From assembly GCF_045038405.1 (NCBI RefSeq), contig NZ_CP173660.1:2232001-2296000 (forward strand): a DNA stretch of 64,000 nt, in the 5' to 3' direction. Each line of letters opens with the position of its first letter. Within the stretch, counting starts at the first letter, position 1. The translations under genes and the position numbers were made by a program. This document shows positions 1 to 7,202 of the stretch, piece after piece. The stretch is from Sellimonas caecigallum (GTDB taxonomy: Bacteria > Bacillota > Clostridia > Lachnospirales > Lachnospiraceae). The notes beneath the pieces were generated by a model. It worked only from the letters and a program-made list of their open reading frames with translations. It searched no databases and had not been told where the DNA came from.

Positions 1-378
1 GCAGAATATCTGAATGAAGCCGGATTCAAAGTAACTCAGGCAACGGTGTCGAGGGATATCCGGGATCTGAAACTGACAAAAGTGCCGTCGGAGAACGGAA
101 AACAGAAATATGCTGTGCTCCGCCACGACGGAAGAGAAATGAGCGAAAAATATATCCGTGTCCTGCGGGACGGGTATGCATCGATGGATATGGCACAGAA
201 CATCCTGATCATCAAGACAGTGCCAGGGATGGCGATGGCCGTAGCGGCCGCTGTGGATGCCATGCAGTGGCACGAGATTGCCGGTTCCATTGCCGGAGAC
301 GATACGGTTATGTGTGCGGTCAGAAGCAAAGAGGAGACGGTAAAAGTCATGAACAAAATCCGGGCAATCCTGATATAA
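1..378 (+). CDS. argR: Arginine repressor ArgR, 5'-truncated by window start
   Basis: The reading frame is open from base 1, so the true start lies upstream. The visible 125 residues begin inside the winged-helix DNA-binding domain (the recognition-helix stretch TQATVSRDIRDL is typical of ArgR/AhrC) and continue into the C-terminal oligomerisation and arginine-binding domain (MAVAAAVDAM, then IAGDDTVMCAVRS, with the GDD pair that contacts arginine in the family). ArgR hexamers bind ARG boxes and control arginine synthesis and catabolism. It sits 10 bases upstream of recN, the usual Firmicute order. Called firmly on motif and synteny; only the first third of the protein is missing. Confidence 0.95.
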   Translation, partial: AEYLNEAGFKVTQATVSRDIRDLKLTKVPSENGKQKYAVLRHDGREMSEKYIRVLRDGYASMDMAQNILIIKTVPGMAMAVAAAVDAMQWHEIAGSIAGDDTVMCAVRSKEETVKVMNKIRAILI

Positions 379-388
379 AGGAGGAAGC

Positions 389-2074
389 ATGTTACAAAGT
401 CTGCATGTAAAAAACCTCGCCCTCATCGACGAGGCAGAAGTGGAATTAAAAGACGGGCTCAATATCTTAACCGGCGAGACCGGGGCGGGGAAGTCCATCC
501 TCCTTGGATCAGTGCAGCTTGCCCTGGGCGGGAAATACACGGCGGATCTTCTTCGGGAAGGCGCCGATTACGGACTTGTGGAGCTGGAATTTTTTGTAAA
601 AAATCCGCAGATCATCGAAAAACTGCGGAAGATGGATATCGAGCCGGAAGACGGCATGATCGTGCTGAGCCGCAAACTCATGGACCAGAGAAGTGTGAGC
701 CGGATCAACGGCGAAATGGTGCCCCTTGGGAGACTCAAAGCTGCGGCGGAAATACTCATTGATATTCACGGACAGCATGAACACCAGTCTTTGTTGTATA
801 AAAAGAAACATATGGAGATCCTGGATGCCTACGCAAAAGAAGAAACCTTGCCGGTAAAAGAAAAAGTGAAAGAGGCATACCGCGCGGCCAGAGAAGCAAA
901 ACAGAAGCTTGACGAAGCGATAAACGGAGAGGCAGAGCGGAAAAAGGAAGCGGATTTTCTTGCTTTTGAGGTGGAGGAGATCCGGGATGCAGGGCTCATC
1001 CCGGGAGAAGACGAAGAGCTGGAAGAACGCTACCAAAAAATGCGCAAAAGCAGAAAGATCATGGAGAGCCTGATGGAGACGTATCATTATACCGGTGGAT
1101 ACGAAGCAAGTTCCATAAGTGAGCTTTTAAGCCAAGCGATCCACGCTATGTACGAGGCGGCAGAGTACGATGGAGAGACGAAAGAACTTTATGGGCTGCT
1201 TGTGGAGATCGAGAGTCTCCTGAATGATTTCAACCGGGAGATTTCCAACTGTCAGGAAAAACTCCGGTTTTCTGAGGAAGAATTTTACGAGATGGAAAAC
1301 CGGCTGAATACCATCAATCGATTGAAATCCAAGTATGGCAACACCATCGGGGAAATACTCGATTACGCGGCGCAGAAAGAAGAACGGCTTCTCATTTTGT
1401 CCGATTACGACGCCTATTTGGCAAGACTTGAAAAAGAATTTTCCGAGGCTCAAAAAACGCTTCGAAAGTATGCTGATCGTCTCACGGACATCCGGAAACG
1501 CTATGCTGAGGGACTTGCCGGGACACTGCGCGAAGGAATCCGGGATCTGAATTTTCTTAATGTGGACTTCACAGTGGAAGTGCGTCCCCTTTCTGACTTT
1601 ACAGAGAACGGGGCGGACGAAGTGGAATTCATGATCTCACTGAATCCTGGGGAAAAGAAAAAGCCGCTTGGCGCCGTGGCTTCGGGCGGAGAATTGTCAA
1701 GGATCATGCTGGCGGTAAAAGCGGCGCTGGCTGACAAAGATGAGGTGGAAACACTGATATTTGATGAAATCGATACCGGGATCAGCGGACGTACTGCACA
1801 GAAAGTGTCTGAAAAAATGGCTCTTCTTGGAAAACGCCATCAGGTCATCTGCATTACTCATCTGGCTCAGATCGCAGCTATGGCAGACTCCCATTATCTG
1901 ATCGAGAAAACGGTGGAAAACCAGAAGACGACGACCCAGATCCGGAGGATTTCGGACAAGGAGGCGATTGCGGAACTGGCACGTATTCTGGGCGGAGCAA
2001 AGATTACCGATGCGGTGTACGAGACGGCGCAGGAGATGAAAGAGCTGGCAGTAAAAATGAAAAAAAGCGAATAA
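389..2074 (+). CDS. recN: DNA repair protein RecN
   Basis: 561 residues, the normal length for RecN, an SMC-like ATPase acting early in double-strand break repair. Walker A is GETGAGKS at residues 29-36. The centre (about 150-370) is Glu/Lys-rich and coiled-coil-like. The ABC signature SGGELS is at 432-437 and Walker B LIFDEID at 456-462, followed by the ITHLAQIA switch region. The start is an ATG preceded by AAAGGAGG with normal spacing, and the gene follows argR by 10 bases, so the two are probably co-transcribed. A REP-like hairpin starts 22 bases after the stop. Confidence 0.97.
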   Translation: MLQSLHVKNLALIDEAEVELKDGLNILTGETGAGKSILLGSVQLALGGKYTADLLREGADYGLVELEFFVKNPQIIEKLRKMDIEPEDGMIVLSRKLMDQRSVSRINGEMVPLGRLKAAAEILIDIHGQHEHQSLLYKKKHMEILDAYAKEETLPVKEKVKEAYRAAREAKQKLDEAINGEAERKKEADFLAFEVEEIRDAGLIPGEDEELEERYQKMRKSRKIMESLMETYHYTGGYEASSISELLSQAIHAMYEAAEYDGETKELYGLLVEIESLLNDFNREISNCQEKLRFSEEEFYEMENRLNTINRLKSKYGNTIGEILDYAAQKEERLLILSDYDAYLARLEKEFSEAQKTLRKYADRLTDIRKRYAEGLAGTLREGIRDLNFLNVDFTVEVRPLSDFTENGADEVEFMISLNPGEKKKPLGAVASGGELSRIMLAVKAALADKDEVETLIFDEIDTGISGRTAQKVSEKMALLGKRHQVICITHLAQIAAMADSHYLIEKTVENQKTTTQIRRISDKEAIAELARILGGAKITDAVYETAQEMKELAVKMKKSE

Positions 2075-2096
2075 AAAATCAAAATAGAAAGATAAT

Positions 2097-2136
2097 AATG
2101 GGGACGTGTTCCGATGGTTAGGAACACGTCCCCATT
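2097..2136. repeat. REP-like hairpin, copy 1
   Basis: Perfect inverted repeat with 16-base arms (2097-2112 and 2121-2136) around an 8-base loop. The core GGGGACGTGTTCC / GGAACACGTCCCC is shared with copies at 22060, 23592 and 24514. It lies between recN and spoIVB. There is no T-run on either side, so it is not a classical intrinsic terminator. Confidence 0.9.
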
Positions 2137-2159
2137 TCACGTAAAACAGGGGTGATATT

Positions 2160-3221
2160 GTGCAGAAAAGATGGTACCGCAGAAGTGTTTTGATTTTACT
2201 GATCGCTTTTATGCTGACTGGAGGAGGATATTGTTTTCTGGAATGGAAGCAGAGTCTGTTTGAGAGGGAAGCCAGCACTTCCGAAGTGTCGGACGATCTT
2301 TTGATCCCGGGAGGGATGCCGATCGGAATCTATATGGAAACAGACGGAGTGATGGTGCTTGGCACGGAGGCTGTGGAAGAAAAGGGCGGCACTACACAGG
2401 AACCGGCGAAAAATATCGTGAAGGCTGGAGACTATATTGTCGGGATCAACGATGAGGCCGTGACAGACAAAAAAGACCTTCAGAGAGCTGTTAAGTCCCA
2501 GGAAGCACAGGAGGTTGTGCTGCACCTTCGGCGGAACGAAGAATACGTGGACGTAAAGACAAAACTGGTTGATGCCAGGGATGGGAAAAAGCTTGGTATC
2601 TGGGTAAAAGATGACGAGCAGGGGCTTGGAACTGTCACGTTTCTGGACAGCAAAAGCAGGTTCGGGGCTCTGGGACACGGAATCCGGGATACAGATACGA
2701 GTGAACTTCTGGAGATTCGGGAAGGACGCCTTTACACAACCAGCATCCAGGAGATCAAAAAGGGAAAATCCGGGGAGCCTGGAGGTATGGAAGGGATTAT
2801 TGTCTACAACAATTACAATATCTTAGGAACAATCGAGCAGAACACGGAATCAGGGATTTTCGGGACGATAGACCGGATCGATGCCCTTTTTTCCGAGCAG
2901 GAAGCCATACCGGCGGCAGCGCCTTCGGACGTTCATACGGGAGAGGCCGTGATCCGCTGCGCTGTAAGCGGGAAAGTGGAGGAGTACAAAATTCGTATTA
3001 CAAAAGTCGACCTGAATGCGCACGAAAAGAATAAAACCCTCGTCATCGAAGTGACAGATGAAAGACTTTTGGAATTAACCGGAGGAATCGTGCAGGGGAT
3101 GAGCGGAAGTCCCATTATTCAGGACGGAAAACTTGTCGGTGCCGTGACACACGTCTTCGTCCAGAATGCGGCCAAAGGTTATGGGATCTTCATCCAGGAT
3201 ATGTTGAAATATGTCGGATAA
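2160..3221 (+). CDS. spoIVB: SpoIVB, sporulation signalling serine peptidase
   Basis: 353 residues starting at GTG behind AGGGGTG. In spore formers SpoIVB is secreted from the forespore into the intermembrane space, where it cleaves SpoIVFA and so triggers pro-sigma-K processing. Visible parts: an N-terminal membrane anchor at about residues 8-26, a PDZ domain at about 55-137, and an S55 peptidase domain with the candidate catalytic histidine in GALGHGI (H173) and the nucleophile in GMSGSP (residues 313-318). The gene is shorter than the Bacillus subtilis protein but keeps all domains. It lies between recN and spo0A as in Bacillus. A REP-like hairpin ends 23 bases before its start codon. Confidence 0.95.
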   Translation: MQKRWYRRSVLILLIAFMLTGGGYCFLEWKQSLFEREASTSEVSDDLLIPGGMPIGIYMETDGVMVLGTEAVEEKGGTTQEPAKNIVKAGDYIVGINDEAVTDKKDLQRAVKSQEAQEVVLHLRRNEEYVDVKTKLVDARDGKKLGIWVKDDEQGLGTVTFLDSKSRFGALGHGIRDTDTSELLEIREGRLYTTSIQEIKKGKSGEPGGMEGIIVYNNYNILGTIEQNTESGIFGTIDRIDALFSEQEAIPAAAPSDVHTGEAVIRCAVSGKVEEYKIRITKVDLNAHEKNKTLVIEVTDERLLELTGGIVQGMSGSPIIQDGKLVGAVTHVFVQNAAKGYGIFIQDMLKYVG

Positions 3222-3240
3222 AGCAAAAAATGTTTCACTC

Positions 3241-3247
3241 TGTCGAA
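3241..3247 (+). promoter_or_regulatory. Candidate 0A box (Spo0A binding site)
   Basis: TGTCGAA matches the core of the Spo0A-binding 0A box exactly. It lies just upstream of the candidate -35 element of the spo0A promoter, a position consistent with autoregulation. A single 7-mer match can occur by chance. Confidence 0.5.
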
Positions 3248-3266
3248 TTGTTACGACAGCAATTTC

Positions 3267-3295
3267 TTGATTCTGCAAACCGCCAATTTTATAAT
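3267..3295 (+). promoter_or_regulatory. Candidate spo0A promoter (sigma-A type)
   Basis: TTGATT at 3267-3272 and a perfect TATAAT at 3290-3295 are 17 bases apart, 55 bases before the spo0A start. Confidence 0.6.
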
Positions 3296-3349
3296 ATGGA
3301 ACGTAGCGCTTTTCAGAAAAGAATGGGAGAAATTGGAGGTAAATAAAAG

Positions 3350-4138
3350 ATGGAGCAGGTAAATGTTGCGATTGCGGACGACAATGAACGAATGCTGGAA
3401 CTGCTTGGCAGCATCATTACGGAAGACAAAAGTCTGAATCTTGTCGGAAAGGCGAATAACGGGGAGGAAGTTTATCAGATTATAAAAACGAAAGAACCGG
3501 ATGTCGTGCTTCTGGATCTCATCATGCCGAAAATGGACGGACTTAGTGTCATGGATATGGTAAACAAAGACGGGACTATCAGAAAGCGTCCTGAATTCAT
3601 CATCGTGACAGCAGTGGGACAGGAAAAAATCACGGAAGATGCATTCCGGAAAGGTGCGGCATATTACATCATGAAACCTTTCCGGAACGAAGTACTTTTA
3701 AACAAGATCAGAAGCACACAGGAGAAAAAGCACGGGGAAATCCTGATACAAGGAACGGGACTCATGGAACGGTCAAAAGAGCCGGAACCGCTTGAGACAA
3801 GGGTTACCGACATGATCCACGAGATCGGGATACCTGCTCATATCAAAGGATATCATTACTTGAGGGACGCCATCATCATGGCGGTAGAAGATATGGATGT
3901 TTTAAACGCCATCACAAAGATTCTTTACCCAACGGTGGCGAAAAAACATCAGACAACAGCAAGCCGTGTGGAACGGGCTATCCGCCACGCCATCGAGGTG
4001 GCGTGGAGCAGAGGGAAGCTTGACATTCTCGATGAACTGTTCGGCTATACGGTTAGCAACGGAAAGGGAAAGCCGACCAACTCGGAATTTATCGCTCTTG
4101 TCGCAGACACCATCAGATTAGAGTATAAACATCGATAA
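3350..4138 (+). CDS. spo0A: Spo0A, master response regulator of sporulation
   Basis: 262 residues, the usual length. The receiver domain has the acidic pair D10-D11, phospho-acceptor D56 in LLDLIMP, the conserved Thr in VTAVG, and Lys in KPF. The C-terminal effector domain (about 145-262) has the Spo0A-specific helix-turn-helix region around TASRVERAIRHAIEVAW, which reads 0A boxes. Phosphorylated Spo0A switches the cell from growth to sporulation. The ATG is preceded by TTGGAGG. It has its own candidate promoter and 0A box and follows spoIVB. Confidence 0.98.
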   Translation: MEQVNVAIADDNERMLELLGSIITEDKSLNLVGKANNGEEVYQIIKTKEPDVVLLDLIMPKMDGLSVMDMVNKDGTIRKRPEFIIVTAVGQEKITEDAFRKGAAYYIMKPFRNEVLLNKIRSTQEKKHGEILIQGTGLMERSKEPEPLETRVTDMIHEIGIPAHIKGYHYLRDAIIMAVEDMDVLNAITKILYPTVAKKHQTTASRVERAIRHAIEVAWSRGKLDILDELFGYTVSNGKGKPTNSEFIALVADTIRLEYKHR

Positions 4139-4143
4139 AATCT

Positions 4144-4171
4144 TTGCAAATATGCAAAAATGCGGTATAAT
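4144..4171 (+). promoter_or_regulatory. Candidate glgA promoter
   Basis: TATAAT at 4166-4171 with a weak TTGCAA at 4144-4149, spacing 16, 33 bases upstream of glgA. Confidence 0.45.
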
Positions 4172-4204
4172 AAGACAAGAGCGTAAAAAATAGGAGGAAG
4201 GCTT

Positions 4205-5641
4205 ATGAAAAGAATATTATTTGTGGCATCTGAGTCTGTTCCATTTATCAAAACAGGAGGACTGGCCGATGTTGTAGGTTCTTTACCGAAATATTTTGAC
4301 AAAGAAGAGTACGATGTAAGAGTGATGCTTCCGAAATATATGTGTATGAAAGAAGAGTGGAAGGAAAAACTTTCTTATAAGACGCATTTTTACATGGATC
4401 TGAACTGGCGTGAACAATATGTGGGAATTTTGGAGCTTGTTCATGAGGGAATTACATTTTATTTCGTTGATAATGAATATTATTTCAACGGAGGGACACC
4501 GTACGGAGATGTAAAATGGGATATCGAAAAATTTGCTTTTTTTTCCAAAGCAGCGCTGAGCGCACTTCCGCTCATCGATTTCCGGCCGGATATCATCCAC
4601 TGTCATGACTGGCAGACAGGACTTGTACCGGTTTATCTTGATAATTTCCGTTACGGAAATGAATTTTTCCGCGGCATCAAGACGGTAATGACGATCCATA
4701 ACCTGAAATTCCAGGGGGTATGGGACACAAAAACGGTCAAAGACATCACAGGACTTCCTCAATACTATTTTGCACCGGACAAACTGGAAGCGTACAGGGA
4801 TGCAAACCTTTTAAAAGGCGGTATCGTCTACGCAGACAGAGTAACAACAGTAAGCAATTCCTACGCTGAAGAGATCAAGACTCCGTTTTACGGAGAACGG
4901 CTGGACGGTCTGATGAATGCCAGATCCAACTGCCTGTCCGGTATCGTGAACGGAATCGATTACAAGGAATGGGATCCGGCCACAGACAGTCTGATTTCCT
5001 ATAACTATGATATCAGCAATTTCAGAAAGGAAAAAGTAAAGAACAAACTGGCGCTTCAGGAAGCGCTCGGACTCACACAGGACAAGAAAGCTATGATGAT
5101 CGGTATCGTATCCCGGCTCACAGATCAGAAGGGATTCGACCTGATCGCCTATGTGATGGACGAAATGTGCCAGGATGCGGTACAGATCGTTGTCCTTGGC
5201 ACCGGCGAGGAACGTTATGAAAATATGTTCCGCCACTTTGCATGGAAGTATCAAGGCAAGGTTTCCGCGAATATCTATTATTCCGAACCGATGTCCCACA
5301 AAATCTATGCATCCTGCGACGCTTTTCTCATGCCGTCGTTGTTTGAGCCATGCGGTCTCAGCCAGCTGATGAGTCTGCGCTACGGAACCGTTCCGATCGT
5401 GAGGGAGACAGGCGGCCTGAAAGACACGGTGGAACCGTACAATGAATTCGAGAAGAAAGGTACCGGATTTAGCTTTGCAAACTACAATGCACATGAGATG
5501 CTGGCTGCGGTCCGTTACGCAGAAAGGATCTACTATGACAAACGACGTGACTGGAACAAGATCGTAGAACACGGCATGAGCCAGGATTTCTCATGGAAGA
5601 ATTCAGCCGAACAATACAAAAACCTTTATGAAGAGTTATAG
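4205..5641 (+). CDS. glgA: Glycogen synthase (ADP-glucose, GT5)
   Basis: 478 residues, typical of bacterial GlgA, which extends alpha-1,4-glucan chains from ADP-glucose. The N-terminal KTGGLADVVGSLP motif (from residue 16) binds the nucleotide sugar. HCHDWQTG follows in the N-terminal Rossmann domain, and the C-terminal GT-B domain has SLFEPCGLSQL with the family's acidic residue. The ATG is preceded by TAGGAGG. No other glg gene is in the window, so the rest of glycogen metabolism must be elsewhere. The stop is 34 bases before metF, so read-through into the methionine genes is possible though functionally unrelated. Confidence 0.96.
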   Translation: MKRILFVASESVPFIKTGGLADVVGSLPKYFDKEEYDVRVMLPKYMCMKEEWKEKLSYKTHFYMDLNWREQYVGILELVHEGITFYFVDNEYYFNGGTPYGDVKWDIEKFAFFSKAALSALPLIDFRPDIIHCHDWQTGLVPVYLDNFRYGNEFFRGIKTVMTIHNLKFQGVWDTKTVKDITGLPQYYFAPDKLEAYRDANLLKGGIVYADRVTTVSNSYAEEIKTPFYGERLDGLMNARSNCLSGIVNGIDYKEWDPATDSLISYNYDISNFRKEKVKNKLALQEALGLTQDKKAMMIGIVSRLTDQKGFDLIAYVMDEMCQDAVQIVVLGTGEERYENMFRHFAWKYQGKVSANIYYSEPMSHKIYASCDAFLMPSLFEPCGLSQLMSLRYGTVPIVRETGGLKDTVEPYNEFEKKGTGFSFANYNAHEMLAAVRYAERIYYDKRRDWNKIVEHGMSQDFSWKNSAEQYKNLYEEL

Positions 5642-5675
5642 CGCTTTTGCGTATGTGACAGCACAGGAGACAGAC

Positions 5676-6545
5676 ATGAAAATAAAAGAAAAATTATATT
5701 CCGACGGTGTTCATATTTCTTTTGAAGTATTTCCGCCGAAAACAGATGACAAATATGAAAGTGTGAAAAAGGCAGTGGACGAGATCGCCAAGGTGCGGCC
5801 GTCGTTTATCAGCGTTACATATGGAGCAGGGGGCGGTACAAGCAAAAATACCGTTGGGATTGCATCACATATTCAAAACGACCTCGGGGTGCCAAGCATT
5901 GCCCATCTGACATGCGTATCGTCCACAAAAAGTGAAGTAAAAGAAGTGGTAAGAAAACTCAAAGATGAAGGGATCCAGAATATCCTTGCGCTCAGGGGAG
6001 ACATCCCGGATGGAATGGAGTACCCGGCAGAGGACAAATTCCGCCACGCGGAAGGGCTGATCCGTCTGCTTAAGGAGGAAGGGGATTTCTGCATCGGAGG
6101 AGCCTGCTACCCGGAAGGACACGTGGAAAGCCCGAATCAGAAAGAGGATATCCGTTATCTGAAGGAAAAAGTGGACTGCGGCCTCGATTTCCTTACGACA
6201 CAGATGTTTTTTGATAACCACATCCTCTATAATTTCCTTTACAAGATCAGGGAAGCCGGGATCACGGTTCCTGTTCTTCCAGGGATCATGCCGGTCACAA
6301 ACAAAAACCAGATCAAGAGGATCTGTTCCCTTTCCGGGACATATCTGCCGGAACGGTTTAAGGCTATCGTGGATCGGTTCGGGGATCATCCGGCAGCCAT
6401 GCAGCAGGCTGGGGTAGCGTATGCGACAGATCAGATTATTGACCTGATTGCCAACGGCATCGACAACATCCATGTCTATTCCATGAATAAGCCGGAAATT
6501 GCCCGGGCGATCATGGCAAATCTTTCGGAGATTGTAAATGGATAG
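5676..6545 (+). CDS. metF: Methylenetetrahydrofolate reductase
   Basis: 289 residues from the ATG at 5676, preceded by CAGGAGA. The frame is open further upstream into the end of glgA, but that extension has no ribosome site. The TIM-barrel flavoprotein shows FEVFPPK near the N-terminus (about 16-22), the catalytic-Glu region, SVTYGAGG, and PGIMPVTN later. It reduces 5,10-methylene-THF to 5-methyl-THF, the methyl donor for MetH encoded two genes downstream. Its last codons overlap the start of the next gene (6538), so translational coupling is likely. Confidence 0.95.
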   Translation: MKIKEKLYSDGVHISFEVFPPKTDDKYESVKKAVDEIAKVRPSFISVTYGAGGGTSKNTVGIASHIQNDLGVPSIAHLTCVSSTKSEVKEVVRKLKDEGIQNILALRGDIPDGMEYPAEDKFRHAEGLIRLLKEEGDFCIGGACYPEGHVESPNQKEDIRYLKEKVDCGLDFLTTQMFFDNHILYNFLYKIREAGITVPVLPGIMPVTNKNQIKRICSLSGTYLPERFKAIVDRFGDHPAAMQQAGVAYATDQIIDLIANGIDNIHVYSMNKPEIARAIMANLSEIVNG

Positions 6546-7188
6546 GAAGATCAAAGAGGCGATTCGTTATCTTGGATACGGGAGTCATGCGATAGATGAA
6601 AAGACACTTGCGATGATCGAAAGTTCTTTTGAGGAACTGGAGAAAATCGTGAGAATGCGGTTCATCTATCGCATTTTTGAATTGTCCCACGAAGAAGGGA
6701 ATCGCCTCAGAATCGGACAATGGGAGATAGAAAGTAAGAGTCTGTCAAAAAATATGAAAGGGTGCGGACAGGTGGTGGTCTTTGCTGCAACCCTTGGTAC
6801 GGAGGCGGACAGGCTGATGAGAAGATATGCTTTGACGGATATGGCAAAGACAGTCGTCATCCAGGCGTGTGCAGCAGCTCTTTTGGAAGAATACTGCGAT
6901 GCCTGCCAGGATGAGATTTCGGAACAGATGTGGCAAGAGGGATATTATCTCCGTCCGAGGTTCAGCCCCGGGTACGGGGATTTTGATATCCGGCACCAGG
7001 AACGGCTGCTTGGCCTTCTGGATGCAGGAAAATCTATCGGGCTTACGATGACAGAAAGCTGCATGCTCGTCCCGACAAAATCCGTGACGGCTCTTATCGG
7101 AGCCAGCACGACAAAGACTGCATGCCACAGACAGGGCTGCGAAGTATGCGAAAAGACAGACTGTATATACAGAAGAGACAGCAGATGA
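6538..7188 (+). CDS. Stand-alone MetH reactivation (AdoMet-binding) domain protein
   Basis: 216 residues related to the C-terminal activation domain of cobalamin-dependent methionine synthase. The diagnostic AdoMet-binding stretch RFSPGYGDF is at about 140-148, followed by GLTMTESCMLVPTKSVTAL as in MetH. In the large MetH of E. coli this domain reductively methylates cob(II)alamin. Here it is a separate gene directly upstream of a metH that lacks the domain, so it presumably acts in trans. The C-terminus has an added Cys cluster (CHRQGCEVC then C) not expected from the E. coli domain, which might bind a metal or be redox active. The start overlaps the metF end by 8 bases. Confidence 0.88.
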   Translation: MDRKIKEAIRYLGYGSHAIDEKTLAMIESSFEELEKIVRMRFIYRIFELSHEEGNRLRIGQWEIESKSLSKNMKGCGQVVVFAATLGTEADRLMRRYALTDMAKTVVIQACAAALLEEYCDACQDEISEQMWQEGYYLRPRFSPGYGDFDIRHQERLLGLLDAGKSIGLTMTESCMLVPTKSVTALIGASTTKTACHRQGCEVCEKTDCIYRRDSR

Positions 7189-7202
7189 AAAGGAGTGACC
7201 AG

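Noticed and set aside
5642..5675. SAM or cobalamin riboswitch before the methionine genes
   Set aside because: The gap before metF is 34 bases and the metF-activator-metH genes are contiguous, so no riboswitch fits.
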